A stretch of 64,000 nt of DNA, from positions 124,001-188,000 of the forward strand of contig JBAZYO010000011.1 of NCBI GenBank assembly GCA_041659285.1, written 5' to 3'. Shown in pieces: positions 8,196 to 15,986 of this stretch. The position numbers were made by a program, and so were the translations under genes. Under the pieces are notes generated by a model that was given only the letters and a program-made list of their open reading frames with translations, searched no databases and was not told the origin of the DNA. This DNA is from Vicinamibacterales bacterium. GTDB taxonomy: Bacteria; Acidobacteriota; Vicinamibacteria; Vicinamibacterales; UBA2999. Each line of letters begins with the position of its first letter. The stretch's first letter is position 1.

Positions 8196-8420
8196 CTGAC
8201 TCTCGAAAGGTCGCGATGTCGATCGCGGGTAGTCGCTACCGAACGAGTAGCGGCTACACACTCTCGGCGGGTAGCCAATACCCGACGCCGGTGACGCCGC
8301 CGTATCGGTCGATCGAGAATCGTTCGGCATTCTGCGAGTCGCGCTTGGCCGTTGCATTGCAAAACGTGGTCTTACGAAGGTTCCGACGACTCCCCAGTCG
8401 ATGGACCCACGGCGGGTGAA

Positions 8421-8993
8421 ATGAATGATGCGCGTCGATTGATACTGCTAGGTAGAAATGGGGAGCTTCTCGAAACCACAATCCAGGCGGCACTGACTCG
8501 GTTAGCGGCACGAGCCGTGCGCCAGTTTCCCGCGCTGAAGGACGACGTGGCTCTCGTCGAAGTATTGGAGGAGGCCGGCCGCCGGATCGCAGCCAGGCAG
8601 GAGCGCGCGGGGCCACTTGCGAATCTTTATGGCTACGCGTGGGTAACGGTGCGAAGCGTCGCAACTTCATTCATGCGCCGCGGCTCCGTTCGCCTTGTTC
8701 AGAAGACGGTCGAACCAGAGCTTGGCGAGGCCCTGCTAACTGCGGCACCAGCTCGCCATTCCACACCTCAACAGATAGAGCATCGCATCCTGCTGCGCGA
8801 GGTTCTCAGCAAGCTCTCAACAGAGGAGCGCCTCATCTGCGTCTGGAAGCATGCGGGATTCTCCAGCCAAGAGATCTCCATGCGGTTAGGACGAACCGTC
8901 GCAGGCGTTGACACCGTGTTCTGTAGAGCAAAGGATCGACTCAGGAAATTGTTGGGCGGCGGACCATCCTCAGTCGACCAACCAACGGCCTAA
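8421..8993 (+). CDS. sigma-70-like (region 4) protein, 190 aa
   Basis: The C-terminal third reads VLSKLSTEERLICVWKHAGFSSQEISMRLGRTVAGVDTVFCRAKDRLRKLL, a typical sigma region 4 (sigma70_r4) helix-turn-helix. The N-terminal half (IQAALTRLAARAVRQFPALKDDVALVEVLEEAGRRIA and ANLYGYAWVTVRSVATSFMRR) fits a shortened region 2. I chose the ATG at 8421 because the longer form adds unconserved sequence. It is an ECF-like or phage-type sigma factor carried on the cassette and might direct transcription of the cassette or of the neighbouring clusters. Confidence 0.7.
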   Translation: MNDARRLILLGRNGELLETTIQAALTRLAARAVRQFPALKDDVALVEVLEEAGRRIAARQERAGPLANLYGYAWVTVRSVATSFMRRGSVRLVQKTVEPELGEALLTAAPARHSTPQQIEHRILLREVLSKLSTEERLICVWKHAGFSSQEISMRLGRTVAGVDTVFCRAKDRLRKLLGGGPSSVDQPTA

Positions 8994-9120
8994 CCCATAC
9001 CGCGGTAAAGCTCGGAATGAACGCGGGCAGCCTGCTCTGAGCAAGTTCAAGCGGATTGGAACTCGGGTTTGGAACCGGGGAACGGCCCTTTGGCGTCTAG
9101 CTTCGGTGGCGGCGCCTCGG

Positions 9121-11202
9121 TCATACCAGGTGCGCGCGTACCGTGAGTCGATAGCCTCCGCCCTCGGCCTTGAACGGATCGGCGCAAGTGCCTCCAGCAT
9201 TCTTCACGGCGTCTCGAATCGCCTGGCAGGCCTTGCGCTTTGCGGTACGCGCAACCTGGCCAGGGTCATCGCGGAATTCGTTAATCTGTTTCGCGATCTC
9301 GTCTTGCGACACCACGCTGTACTGGTTCGCTGCGAGCAGTACGACAAACCGAAACTGGTGGGTGTCCTTCTTTAGCTCGACGACCTCAATTCCCTGGAAC
9401 CAGACCACTCCTCTGGCTCTATCGACGACCAGAATCGCGGACTCTGGCGCGGTGACAACGGCAGGCAGCTTGTCGGTCAAATTCAGCTTTGTTGCGAGCG
9501 CGCGGACGAGGGTATTCTTGGCCGGGACAGGTTGATCGAGAATCAGGCACGGCAGACCAGCCAACTCGTCGCTTCCCGTCGGCATCAACACGGTGGAGAG
9601 TGTTCCTGCGGGGGTTCGCTCCTTCACGACGGCGGCCGCGTTCGACGGAGGCTGACGAAGGGCGTATGTGAGGCGGACATCGTATCCGCCGAGGTCCAAG
9701 ACGCCGAGGTCGAGCAGACCGTCGATCGATGGCTTGGTCACGTTCCCGGAAAGTCCCAACGCGCCGCGCAAATAAGCCTGGAAGGCCTCTGTGTCTAGCT
9801 CGAAACCGTCAAGGTCGGTGGCGCTGAGAGTGCGGGACGGAATTTCAGCCATGGCGCTCACGCCCAGGAAGTCGCCGCGCGACACGGGCTCCGCCTGCAG
9901 AACTCGGCCCGCTCCCGGATGTCCGGAGGCAGCGATGGCATCCAATTGAATAGTCTTTAGCGCGCCGGCAGTCACCAGAGCGTCCGTCGCCTTTCCGAAG
10001 ACCCCGCGCCAAGCGGCGGACGGCTGTCGCCACGGGAAGAACGACCACAGATTTTCGTCATTCGCGGCGAAGCGCGCATTCCTAATTCCAACGGCTTCGA
10101 GGACCTCATTGGCGAGGACCTCGTGCTGCGGCTGGCTCACCTTGATCCTGCTGGGTGTGCGAATCTCGACGATGAGCGGGCGGGCGCTCCTGCCAGCAAC
10201 GTGCATTTTGAGCTTGGCCTGAAGCAGCTCCCCCTCGGCCAAATTGAGGTTTAGTCCCGTAATCGCGTCAAAACAATCGGAGGCGTGGATGGTGAGGCGT
10301 TGTCCATCGCCGCGCTCCCAGATGCAGTCCGTCATCCAAACCTTGCCGACGCCGTACACCTGATGGCGATTAAGGGCGGCGCGGCCATCGTCCAGAAGGA
10401 CCTGAAGGCTGCAAACAGGTGCGCCATCAAAGAAGTTGTCGTCGCCGAACAGGACACGGCCGGCGAGCCGCCGGTAAACCTCAACCATCGACGCCGCGCG
10501 CACAGTGATGCGAAGGCGGCCAAGGCTTTCTTCGTAGCGTAGGAGATCCGAATGCACGGGTCGGTATTTGATGGGAGCGCGTCCCGGCAAGCCGTGGATA
10601 ACGGCCAACGGCGTCTTGGTGGAATGACTCCTCATGATTTGGAACCGAACGGTGCCGTCGTCGTCGTCGCGGGAGGCTCGTACCTGAACGTGCTCGCCGA
10701 AGTCCTGGACCTTGCAGTAATCCAAGAGCTCACGCTCCAGGTCTTGACGTTTCGCCGGCACATCGGTCGCGCGTCGGGGTTCGCGTGCAGCAAAGTCGTT
10801 GTAAGCGCGCAGTTCGCCTTCTTGCACTTGAATCTGCGCCTTCGCAAATACGTCGGCGAAAGCTCCGCCCTCCCGTTGCTTTAGAAACAGGTGGAGGGCG
10901 TACTCTGGTGCGCCTAGGTCGTGCGGGAGGGCATCGAGGGGCATGTGGCGATCGCTCATCACCGTGGCGATGCTCTCCCGGCCTTCGCGCGTTCCCAGGT
11001 TTTGCAAGGTCTCTAGTGCAAGAAGCAATTCCTCGTTCAGATCCCCATCGAGGGCTTGGTGGACGTCGTCATAAGTGAGTTGCCCGGTACCCTTCGATCT
11101 AAGCGAATCCGGCCAGCCGACCGCATCAAATAGGGTCCGCCACAGAGGCAAGGACACCTGTTCGATGACGCTGGCGTCAGTATTCGCGCGCTTGATCTGC
11201 AT
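9121..11202 (-). CDS. 693-aa protein of unknown function in the ubiquitin-like cluster
   Basis: It starts with an ATG at 11202, 18 bases after the JAB-E1 stop, and is the last gene of the cluster. No signal peptide, membrane segment or Walker motif is visible. The N-terminus is helical (TGQLTYDDVHQALDGDLNEELLLALETLQNL). The middle (about 110-330) is beta-rich and charged, with a basic stretch (AREPRRATDVPAKRQDLERELLDYCKVQDF). The C-terminal 150 residues contain strand-rich segments (KLPAVVTAPESAILVVDRARGVVWFQGIEVVEL) and a basic helix (ARTAKRKACQAIRDAVKNAGG). I do not recognise a family. Position argues that it is the substrate, adaptor or effector of the conjugation system. It is convergent with the sigma-like gene at 8993. 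Confidence 0.7.
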   Translation of the reverse strand: MQIKRANTDASVIEQVSLPLWRTLFDAVGWPDSLRSKGTGQLTYDDVHQALDGDLNEELLLALETLQNLGTREGRESIATVMSDRHMPLDALPHDLGAPEYALHLFLKQREGGAFADVFAKAQIQVQEGELRAYNDFAAREPRRATDVPAKRQDLERELLDYCKVQDFGEHVQVRASRDDDDGTVRFQIMRSHSTKTPLAVIHGLPGRAPIKYRPVHSDLLRYEESLGRLRITVRAASMVEVYRRLAGRVLFGDDNFFDGAPVCSLQVLLDDGRAALNRHQVYGVGKVWMTDCIWERGDGQRLTIHASDCFDAITGLNLNLAEGELLQAKLKMHVAGRSARPLIVEIRTPSRIKVSQPQHEVLANEVLEAVGIRNARFAANDENLWSFFPWRQPSAAWRGVFGKATDALVTAGALKTIQLDAIAASGHPGAGRVLQAEPVSRGDFLGVSAMAEIPSRTLSATDLDGFELDTEAFQAYLRGALGLSGNVTKPSIDGLLDLGVLDLGGYDVRLTYALRQPPSNAAAVVKERTPAGTLSTVLMPTGSDELAGLPCLILDQPVPAKNTLVRALATKLNLTDKLPAVVTAPESAILVVDRARGVVWFQGIEVVELKKDTHQFRFVVLLAANQYSVVSQDEIAKQINEFRDDPGQVARTAKRKACQAIRDAVKNAGGTCADPFKAEGGGYRLTVRAHLV

Positions 11203-11220
11203 ATCAGCCTGACCGTAGCT

Positions 11221-12540
11221 CTACTGTTCAGAATTGGCAAGAACAGAGCAAATGGAACAAACCCTCTCCCCTGCTAGCCCGTTTCGGCGGACTGTGCCCG
11301 CCTCGAAATCCACGCCTAGCCGCAGCGGCGGGTCGCATGCGCCGGCAAACTGCGTCACCGTTCGCAGGAACTCGACAACGGCCATACCGGCGACCTGGGT
11401 ATTGAATGCGATGACGCTCGGCTGCGGAACGTCAGCGCCTGCGATGTAGCCCTCAGCCGCTTCGCGCTCGCGCTCCTCGGGTGGAAGAGACTCGATGCGA
11501 ATTCGGTTGGGATCGATGTGTCCCCAACACGCAAGGCATGGCCGGCCGGGACCGGAGACCACGACGCGGCCGCCGCTGCTTACGATGTTTCCCTCGCTGC
11601 TGACCCGAAAGGCGCTGCCCATGTCGAACAGCAGAATGGCCTTCTGATAAGACAGCCGGTTGAGCAAAGCGCGCGGTGCGTGTCTGTCGACGCACGAGAA
11701 GATCGCATCGCAGGCTTCGAGCGCGCTTCCGGGAACATCTACCCCGAAACGCCCCCGGATGGCGTTGACCTTGGTACCGAACCCGACCGTTTCAGCGTAG
11801 CGTGCGAGAACGTCGACCTTCCAGCTGACGCCGATGTCCGGTGTCCTAGCACCGAGAATCCTGCTGACGTTTGAAGCTTCGACCATGTCGCCGTCGATCA
11901 CGGTGATTTCGCCCACGCCGAGATGAACGAGCTGCGCGAACGTCACGGAGCCCGTCCCACCGGCGCCACAGACACCGACGTGCAACCGGCGTAGAATCTG
12001 CTGCCCGTGCTCGCCGAGGGCGAGCCGCTGGCGGGCGAACCATTCACGCGAATCGGCCGGCCGCTCGCCGGGCATAACCCTGAGCACCTTGCCAACGATC
12101 TGTATGTCGATGCCACTACTCGCGCCGGGTTGCCGCCAGGCGCGGGCGACTGGCATTCGAGTATCGCCTGCCACCACGAGGGATCCGTGTGGGCCTTCAG
12201 TCTGGGCGAATAGGGAGGGCATCAAGACGCCGTCACCGATGTCGTCGGCCTGCGAGAACCATGGCTCTTGCGTGCCCGGGTGGGTGTGGATTGTAAAGAT
12301 CGAGAGGCCACGCTCGCGTGCCGGTCGGACAAGCCGATTGAACGCGATCGGGTCAATGCGGATGCGGTCCACCTGCCTGATGGCGTAGCCCTCGTCCGGG
12401 ACCAAGGCGAGTTCCCGCGCAATCAGAACATCGGCGGCAACCCTTTCGGCCAGGATGATGCCGGCCGTCTCGACGTCTTCGCGGGCACATAGGGCCTCCG
12501 CGAAGGGACTCCATTGCGATTCCAGGACTCTCAATCTCAT
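11221..12540 (-). CDS. JAB (JAMM) peptidase - E1-like ThiF fusion protein, about 440 aa
   Basis: The N-terminal ~115 residues are a prokaryotic JAB domain with the full JAMM zinc signature: Glu24 (DVETAGII), HTH at 85-87, Ser96 and Asp99 (TIHTHPGTQEPWFSQAD). From about 190 a ThiF/E1 adenylation domain follows: VGVCGAGGTGSVTFAQL (ATP loop), VIDGDMVEASNVSR and FSCVDRHAPRALLNRL. Paired CxxC motifs (PCLAC and a C-terminal VCSIC) probably bind zinc. The ATG at 12540 is preferred since AGGTGA lies 6 bases upstream; a GTG at 12549, directly after the E2 stop, is possible. In such fusions E1 activates a ubiquitin-like protein and JAB removes or matures it. Confidence 0.9.
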   Translation of the reverse strand: MRLRVLESQWSPFAEALCAREDVETAGIILAERVAADVLIARELALVPDEGYAIRQVDRIRIDPIAFNRLVRPARERGLSIFTIHTHPGTQEPWFSQADDIGDGVLMPSLFAQTEGPHGSLVVAGDTRMPVARAWRQPGASSGIDIQIVGKVLRVMPGERPADSREWFARQRLALGEHGQQILRRLHVGVCGAGGTGSVTFAQLVHLGVGEITVIDGDMVEASNVSRILGARTPDIGVSWKVDVLARYAETVGFGTKVNAIRGRFGVDVPGSALEACDAIFSCVDRHAPRALLNRLSYQKAILLFDMGSAFRVSSEGNIVSSGGRVVVSGPGRPCLACWGHIDPNRIRIESLPPEEREREAAEGYIAGADVPQPSVIAFNTQVAGMAVVEFLRTVTQFAGACDPPLRLGVDFEAGTVRRNGLAGERVCSICSVLANSEQ

Positions 12541-12549
12541 GGCGCTCAC

Positions 12550-13143
12550 CTAATCCATCCGCAGAAAACGGCCGCTGATGCAGCGCATGAAGTCCCTGAG
12601 ATTACTCACGCCCGGCTTCCACGCCCCGGCAGCCAAATGCCACGAGAACCGCTGCCATTCCTTGCCAAGCAACGACTCCATGCAAGTTGCCCGCGGCAAG
12701 CTGCCGTTGGCCGTCTTGACGGAGGGAGAAACCCAGAACATGTCCGGCTGAGCATCCGGAAACCCGGGTGGAATCTTGATGAGCAAGTCCACGGCCCCCG
12801 GCTGAAACCCCTCGGGCAGGGCGTAGCCGGAGATGACAAGGAACGACCATCCACCCCCCTGGGAGTGGATGGTCGCGCGGGAAAGTTCGACGCCTGCCGT
12901 CTGCAGCTGCTGCGTGTCGAACCCGTAGTCAGCCGGCGGCTGGCTGTGCAGATGGTCGCCGTTCTTCAGCGTGACCTTGGCGTCGTTCGCAATGACCTTG
13001 TCATCGCCATGCGCCTGGAGGAACAGCACGTCCTCGAGCTTGATGTTCGCGAGCCGCTTGAGGCTCGCCCCGGTCTGGACCGGATCGTCGAGTTCGTACT
13101 TCGTCTTGTTGATGAACACGTGAATTGCGCGGTGGTTTTCCAT
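12550..13143 (-). CDS. ubiquitin-like domain fused to E2-like domain, 197 aa
   Basis: Residues 5-72 match the bacterial multiubiquitin-type Ubl domain: beta strand IHVFINKTKYEL, then DPVQTGASLKRLANI, LFLQAHGDDKVI and VTLKNGDHLHSQ. Residues 85-195 match a prokaryotic E2/UBC-like domain (Prok-E2_E type): GWSFLVISGYALPEGFQPG, VDLLIKIPPGFPDAQPDMFWVSP and KEWQRFSWHL. Cys154 (PRATCMES) is the best active-site candidate; the only other Cys is 188. The Ubl has no free C-terminus and no Gly-Gly, so it cannot itself be conjugated through its tail. The ATG at 13143 has AGGGAGA upstream. First gene of the cluster with JAB-E1 and the 693-aa protein. Confidence 0.88.
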   Translation of the reverse strand: MENHRAIHVFINKTKYELDDPVQTGASLKRLANIKLEDVLFLQAHGDDKVIANDAKVTLKNGDHLHSQPPADYGFDTQQLQTAGVELSRATIHSQGGGWSFLVISGYALPEGFQPGAVDLLIKIPPGFPDAQPDMFWVSPSVKTANGSLPRATCMESLLGKEWQRFSWHLAAGAWKPGVSNLRDFMRCISGRFLRMD

Positions 13144-13583
13144 GTCGCTCGTCTCCCTGTTTGATGTCCAGTCGGCGGTCACCCGCCACATTCACAAGAG
13201 TAGGGATTTGGGCGCGCGCAATCTGTAGCCGCGTTGTGCCCTCTCTGGACTCAGGAAGAGCACAACTAGACCACAAGGCCATCAGGACGGCGGCCGGTTC
13301 GCCGGGGCAGAAGGGACGACTGTTAACTTGACAGGGGAGCTTACGGGTTCACCGGTGGTTCGCACCGGTGACCTGCCGGGGCGACAGGAATGCGGGTCTC
13401 GTCCGGCATAACACCGACGATTTATTGGGCAATTGCCGATACCTTTGGCAGGCAGCGGCGGACGGTTCATGCTGCGGCGGTCCTGCCGGCCACATGCGAA
13501 GCCCAGGAGCGCGAGAACGCGGCTTCGGGTCCAGGCGGTCCGTAAAGCGCGTCACTACCCCGTGCGTATGAACGGCAGCGGAG
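13144..13583. other. gene-free spacer upstream of the Ubl-E2 gene
   Basis: There is no supportable gene. The part next to 13143 should carry the promoter of the Ubl-E2/E1 cluster. A perfect 9-bp hairpin (TCACCGGTG at 13349-13357, CACCGGTGA at 13363-13371) lies in the middle; its direction and role are unclear. Confidence 0.45.
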
Positions 13584-13643
13584 TTGTTCGATTACATCGA
13601 AGTGTTCTATAACCAGCAGCGGCGGCATCCGCCCGCCCGCTGA
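13584..13643 (+). mobile_element. IS3-family transposase C-terminal scrap
   Basis: Translation gives LFDYIEVFYNQQRRHPPAR followed by a stop. This is the hallmark end of IS3-family OrfB transposases (usually ...FDYIEVFYNRQRRHSALGY...). Nothing else of the element remains. It sits exactly between the ubiquitin-like cluster and the five-gene operon, showing that the two were brought together by transposition or recombination. Confidence 0.7.
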
Positions 13644-13756
13644 CTGCAGTAGCCCCGCCGCATTCGAACGAAGGATGACTCAAGAAGAGCAGTGAAACCT
13701 TACACCGAATCGGATCAATTCGCAGATCGCGATCGCGATTAGTTCGCTCCGCATTC

Positions 13757-14878
13757 CTATGGCTGACCACGCCCTTGCTTCTTAACAGCCGAGGTTTGCT
13801 CAACGCATGAATGACACAATTCCGCGACATCTTCGTGCGCCTTTCCGGAGCTTTCGCTGGCTTCAACAACCGCCCCCGCAGACCGACCGAGAATTTGCTT
13901 GACGGCGCTTTCCAGTTCCGAGCGCGATACTTCATACATGCCCCTACGGGCCCCTTCAAAACGACAGTTCCACGCCGCAAGGGCCTGGCCATTCTCAACG
14001 GCAGTGCGAAGTTGGATTCGAGTTGATTTTGCAAGCCCGGCCGCCCCCTTGCGAGCCAGTGAATTCAAAACCCCTGCAGTGAACCAATCACCAGCTCCTG
14101 ACGTATCCTTAACGTCAGGCACTGAAAATGGCTCCACGCTTACCCAGCTCTTTGTTGCCGCCGCGGGCAGCCAACTACGGTAACGAAGACCTTCGGCCCC
14201 AATAGTCTCGATCTCTAGCAGGACATTGCCGTACTTTGCATGTCCCAACCCCAACTCTGCCATCTCGCTGAGTCGTTCATGCGAGTATTTGACAACGTGC
14301 GACACGGCCCACGCCTCTTTGAACAGCGCCGGATCACCTACGCTTGCCGGCTCAAAACAGACAACGGCACCTCGCTTCCGCGAGATCGCAGCCATCAGGA
14401 GTGTCGCACGAGATACTCGATCAAAAAAGAAGACCTCCCCCTTTGGAACGCTGAGTGCAGCCGCTTCAATCTGTGCCGCCAGAACCGGCTTGTATCCAGG
14501 CAGGTACGCTCCGCACGATGGGCAACGCCAAGAGAAGGAGTGACGAGGCACACCATTTGAAGAGCGCTTGATCCTTTGAACAATGACCGGTGTGCTTCCA
14601 TCTGGTGTCTGGCTCACAAACTTCGTCGACACACCCCATTGATGAAGGTCTTCCAGCAGACGTTTGCTGGCTTTGTCATTGCGCAGTCGGCTTACGGGAA
14701 TGGAACTCCATCCGAGATAGCTTAGAATCGTCAACACATTGCCGCAGGTGCCGCCAGCATAAGAACGTGGCGGAGTATCATCGTCGGCGGTGAAAACAAT
14801 GTCGAGGGCAACCAATCCCATGCCAACAGCGACGGGCGCTTGTGTTGGCGTGCTCCTCTTGACGACCTTAGTTCCCAT
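13757..14878 (-). CDS. PfkB-family sugar/nucleoside kinase, 373 aa
   Basis: Ribokinase/PfkB signatures are present: an N-terminal substrate site YAGGTCGNVLTILSYLGW (about residues 41-58), the C-terminal catalytic motif DTSGAGDWFTAG with its base Asp, and the usual intervening strands (VIVQRI, EVFFFDRVSRATLL). An insertion with CPSCGAYLPGYKP at about 120 could be a small zinc-binding lid element, unusual in the family. The ATG at 14878 has GGGAGA upstream and overlaps the end of the preceding gene by 11 bases. It is the last gene of the five-gene operon. It should phosphorylate a ribose-like sugar or nucleoside; the substrate is unknown. Confidence 0.88.
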   Translation of the reverse strand: MGTKVVKRSTPTQAPVAVGMGLVALDIVFTADDDTPPRSYAGGTCGNVLTILSYLGWSSIPVSRLRNDKASKRLLEDLHQWGVSTKFVSQTPDGSTPVIVQRIKRSSNGVPRHSFSWRCPSCGAYLPGYKPVLAAQIEAAALSVPKGEVFFFDRVSRATLLMAAISRKRGAVVCFEPASVGDPALFKEAWAVSHVVKYSHERLSEMAELGLGHAKYGNVLLEIETIGAEGLRYRSWLPAAATKSWVSVEPFSVPDVKDTSGAGDWFTAGVLNSLARKGAAGLAKSTRIQLRTAVENGQALAAWNCRFEGARRGMYEVSRSELESAVKQILGRSAGAVVEASESSGKAHEDVAELCHSCVEQTSAVKKQGRGQP

Positions 14879-15986
14879 CACATTCTCCCGCTAGCCACAA
14901 CCCAAAGAGCTGAGCCTCTGGCGTGACTTCTGTCAAGGCGTACCCTTGGCTTTCTATGTGGGCAATTCCGACTCCATGCCCGCGTTCTTTTAACTCGTAA
15001 GCGACCAGTAGTGCTCCAAGAGACATCAATTTGCTCGATAACGGGGATATCGCCACGCGGCACCCGCCAAGCAATCCGAATACCTCTTCGTATCGTTGCA
15101 AGGCCCGTCGAAGTTGTCGATACACTTCGAACGGATTCTGCTCTGACGCATAGATGAACGCTCGGCCGTCGAGCCGATGCTGATCGAAGAGCCGTTCATG
15201 ATACTCAATGACTATGTCATCGGCCCGCCTAGGGTCGCGCGATGGCGAAGGCAGCACAGGGCAGATTTCATCGGGTTTGACGCGATCATGAATGCGATCG
15301 AATTGTGTTTGGCGCCTTTCGCCGAGCATGGGAAGCCAGACTTTCGGGGTCTGAACGGCCTCTTCGTCAAAGCCGCCGCTGAAGGAAGCCATAAACTCGG
15401 CCTTCTCGTCAATCCCCTCTTCCTGAATGCTGGCATCGAGTGCTGGGTCCTCAGCCACCAGGACGTGCAAATTCAACGGTGTCTTTCGCGCCTCGGTTGG
15501 ATGATCGATCAGATACAGTATTCGAGCAATTAAGGGGAAGTAGACACTGCGCGGCATGGACGAGATGTCAACAATCACGTCCGTGTAGGGCTGAAATGGC
15601 ACGTCTGAATCAAACAGATCGCGTGCGCTTTGAGAGCTAATCCGCCTTCCCTCGCTAGACCAGAACTCAACGGGGCGAATAGAGACGGCTCCTCGCGAGC
15701 CGACAGATTCAACTACGGACGTCCAATTTTGTTCCACCAAAGGCCCGTGATTTAGGGATGGTGAACGCGGCCCCTCCCGGAAGTCGAGACCAAGCACATC
15801 GCGTTGCCCCACTCCGCCGGCCGCCAATAGTACCTCGAGCCCCATACACATTCGGGGATCAAAGCCGCGCCCTATTATCACCAATACATCGCGAGACGAT
15901 GCGAGATGCTGCTCCCAGAACTCACGAACGCGACCTGCGCGAAGCAGCAGATACTGCTCCCATCGGGCCGGTAAACTGGCAATCAC
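14868..15986 (-). CDS. Rossmann-like protein, possible CARF-type sensor, 372 aa
   Basis: The GTG at 15986 is preferred because it forms a GTGA overlap with the upstream stop. Two alpha/beta halves are visible. The first has DVLVIIGRGFDPRMCMGLEVLLAAGG (33-58) and DVIVDISSMPRSVYFPLIARILYLI (136-160). The second has CRVAISPLSSKLMSLGALLVAYEL (309-332) followed by GVGIAHIESQGY. The strand-SxxxR/K-helix pattern recalls the ligand loop of CARF-type domains, but this is visual only. The conserved-looking EQNPFEVYRQLRRAL at about 283-296 is unassigned. There are no membrane segments. I infer a nucleotide- or sugar-phosphate-binding role; no family is firmly recognised. Confidence 0.7.
   Translation of the reverse strand: MIASLPARWEQYLLLRAGRVREFWEQHLASSRDVLVIIGRGFDPRMCMGLEVLLAAGGVGQRDVLGLDFREGPRSPSLNHGPLVEQNWTSVVESVGSRGAVSIRPVEFWSSEGRRISSQSARDLFDSDVPFQPYTDVIVDISSMPRSVYFPLIARILYLIDHPTEARKTPLNLHVLVAEDPALDASIQEEGIDEKAEFMASFSGGFDEEAVQTPKVWLPMLGERRQTQFDRIHDRVKPDEICPVLPSPSRDPRRADDIVIEYHERLFDQHRLDGRAFIYASEQNPFEVYRQLRRALQRYEEVFGLLGGCRVAISPLSSKLMSLGALLVAYELKERGHGVGIAHIESQGYALTEVTPEAQLFGLWLAGECDGN

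Noticed and set aside
13349..13371. Hairpin as an IS inverted repeat
   Set aside because: Both arms are adjacent and no partner copy or transposase body is present near it.
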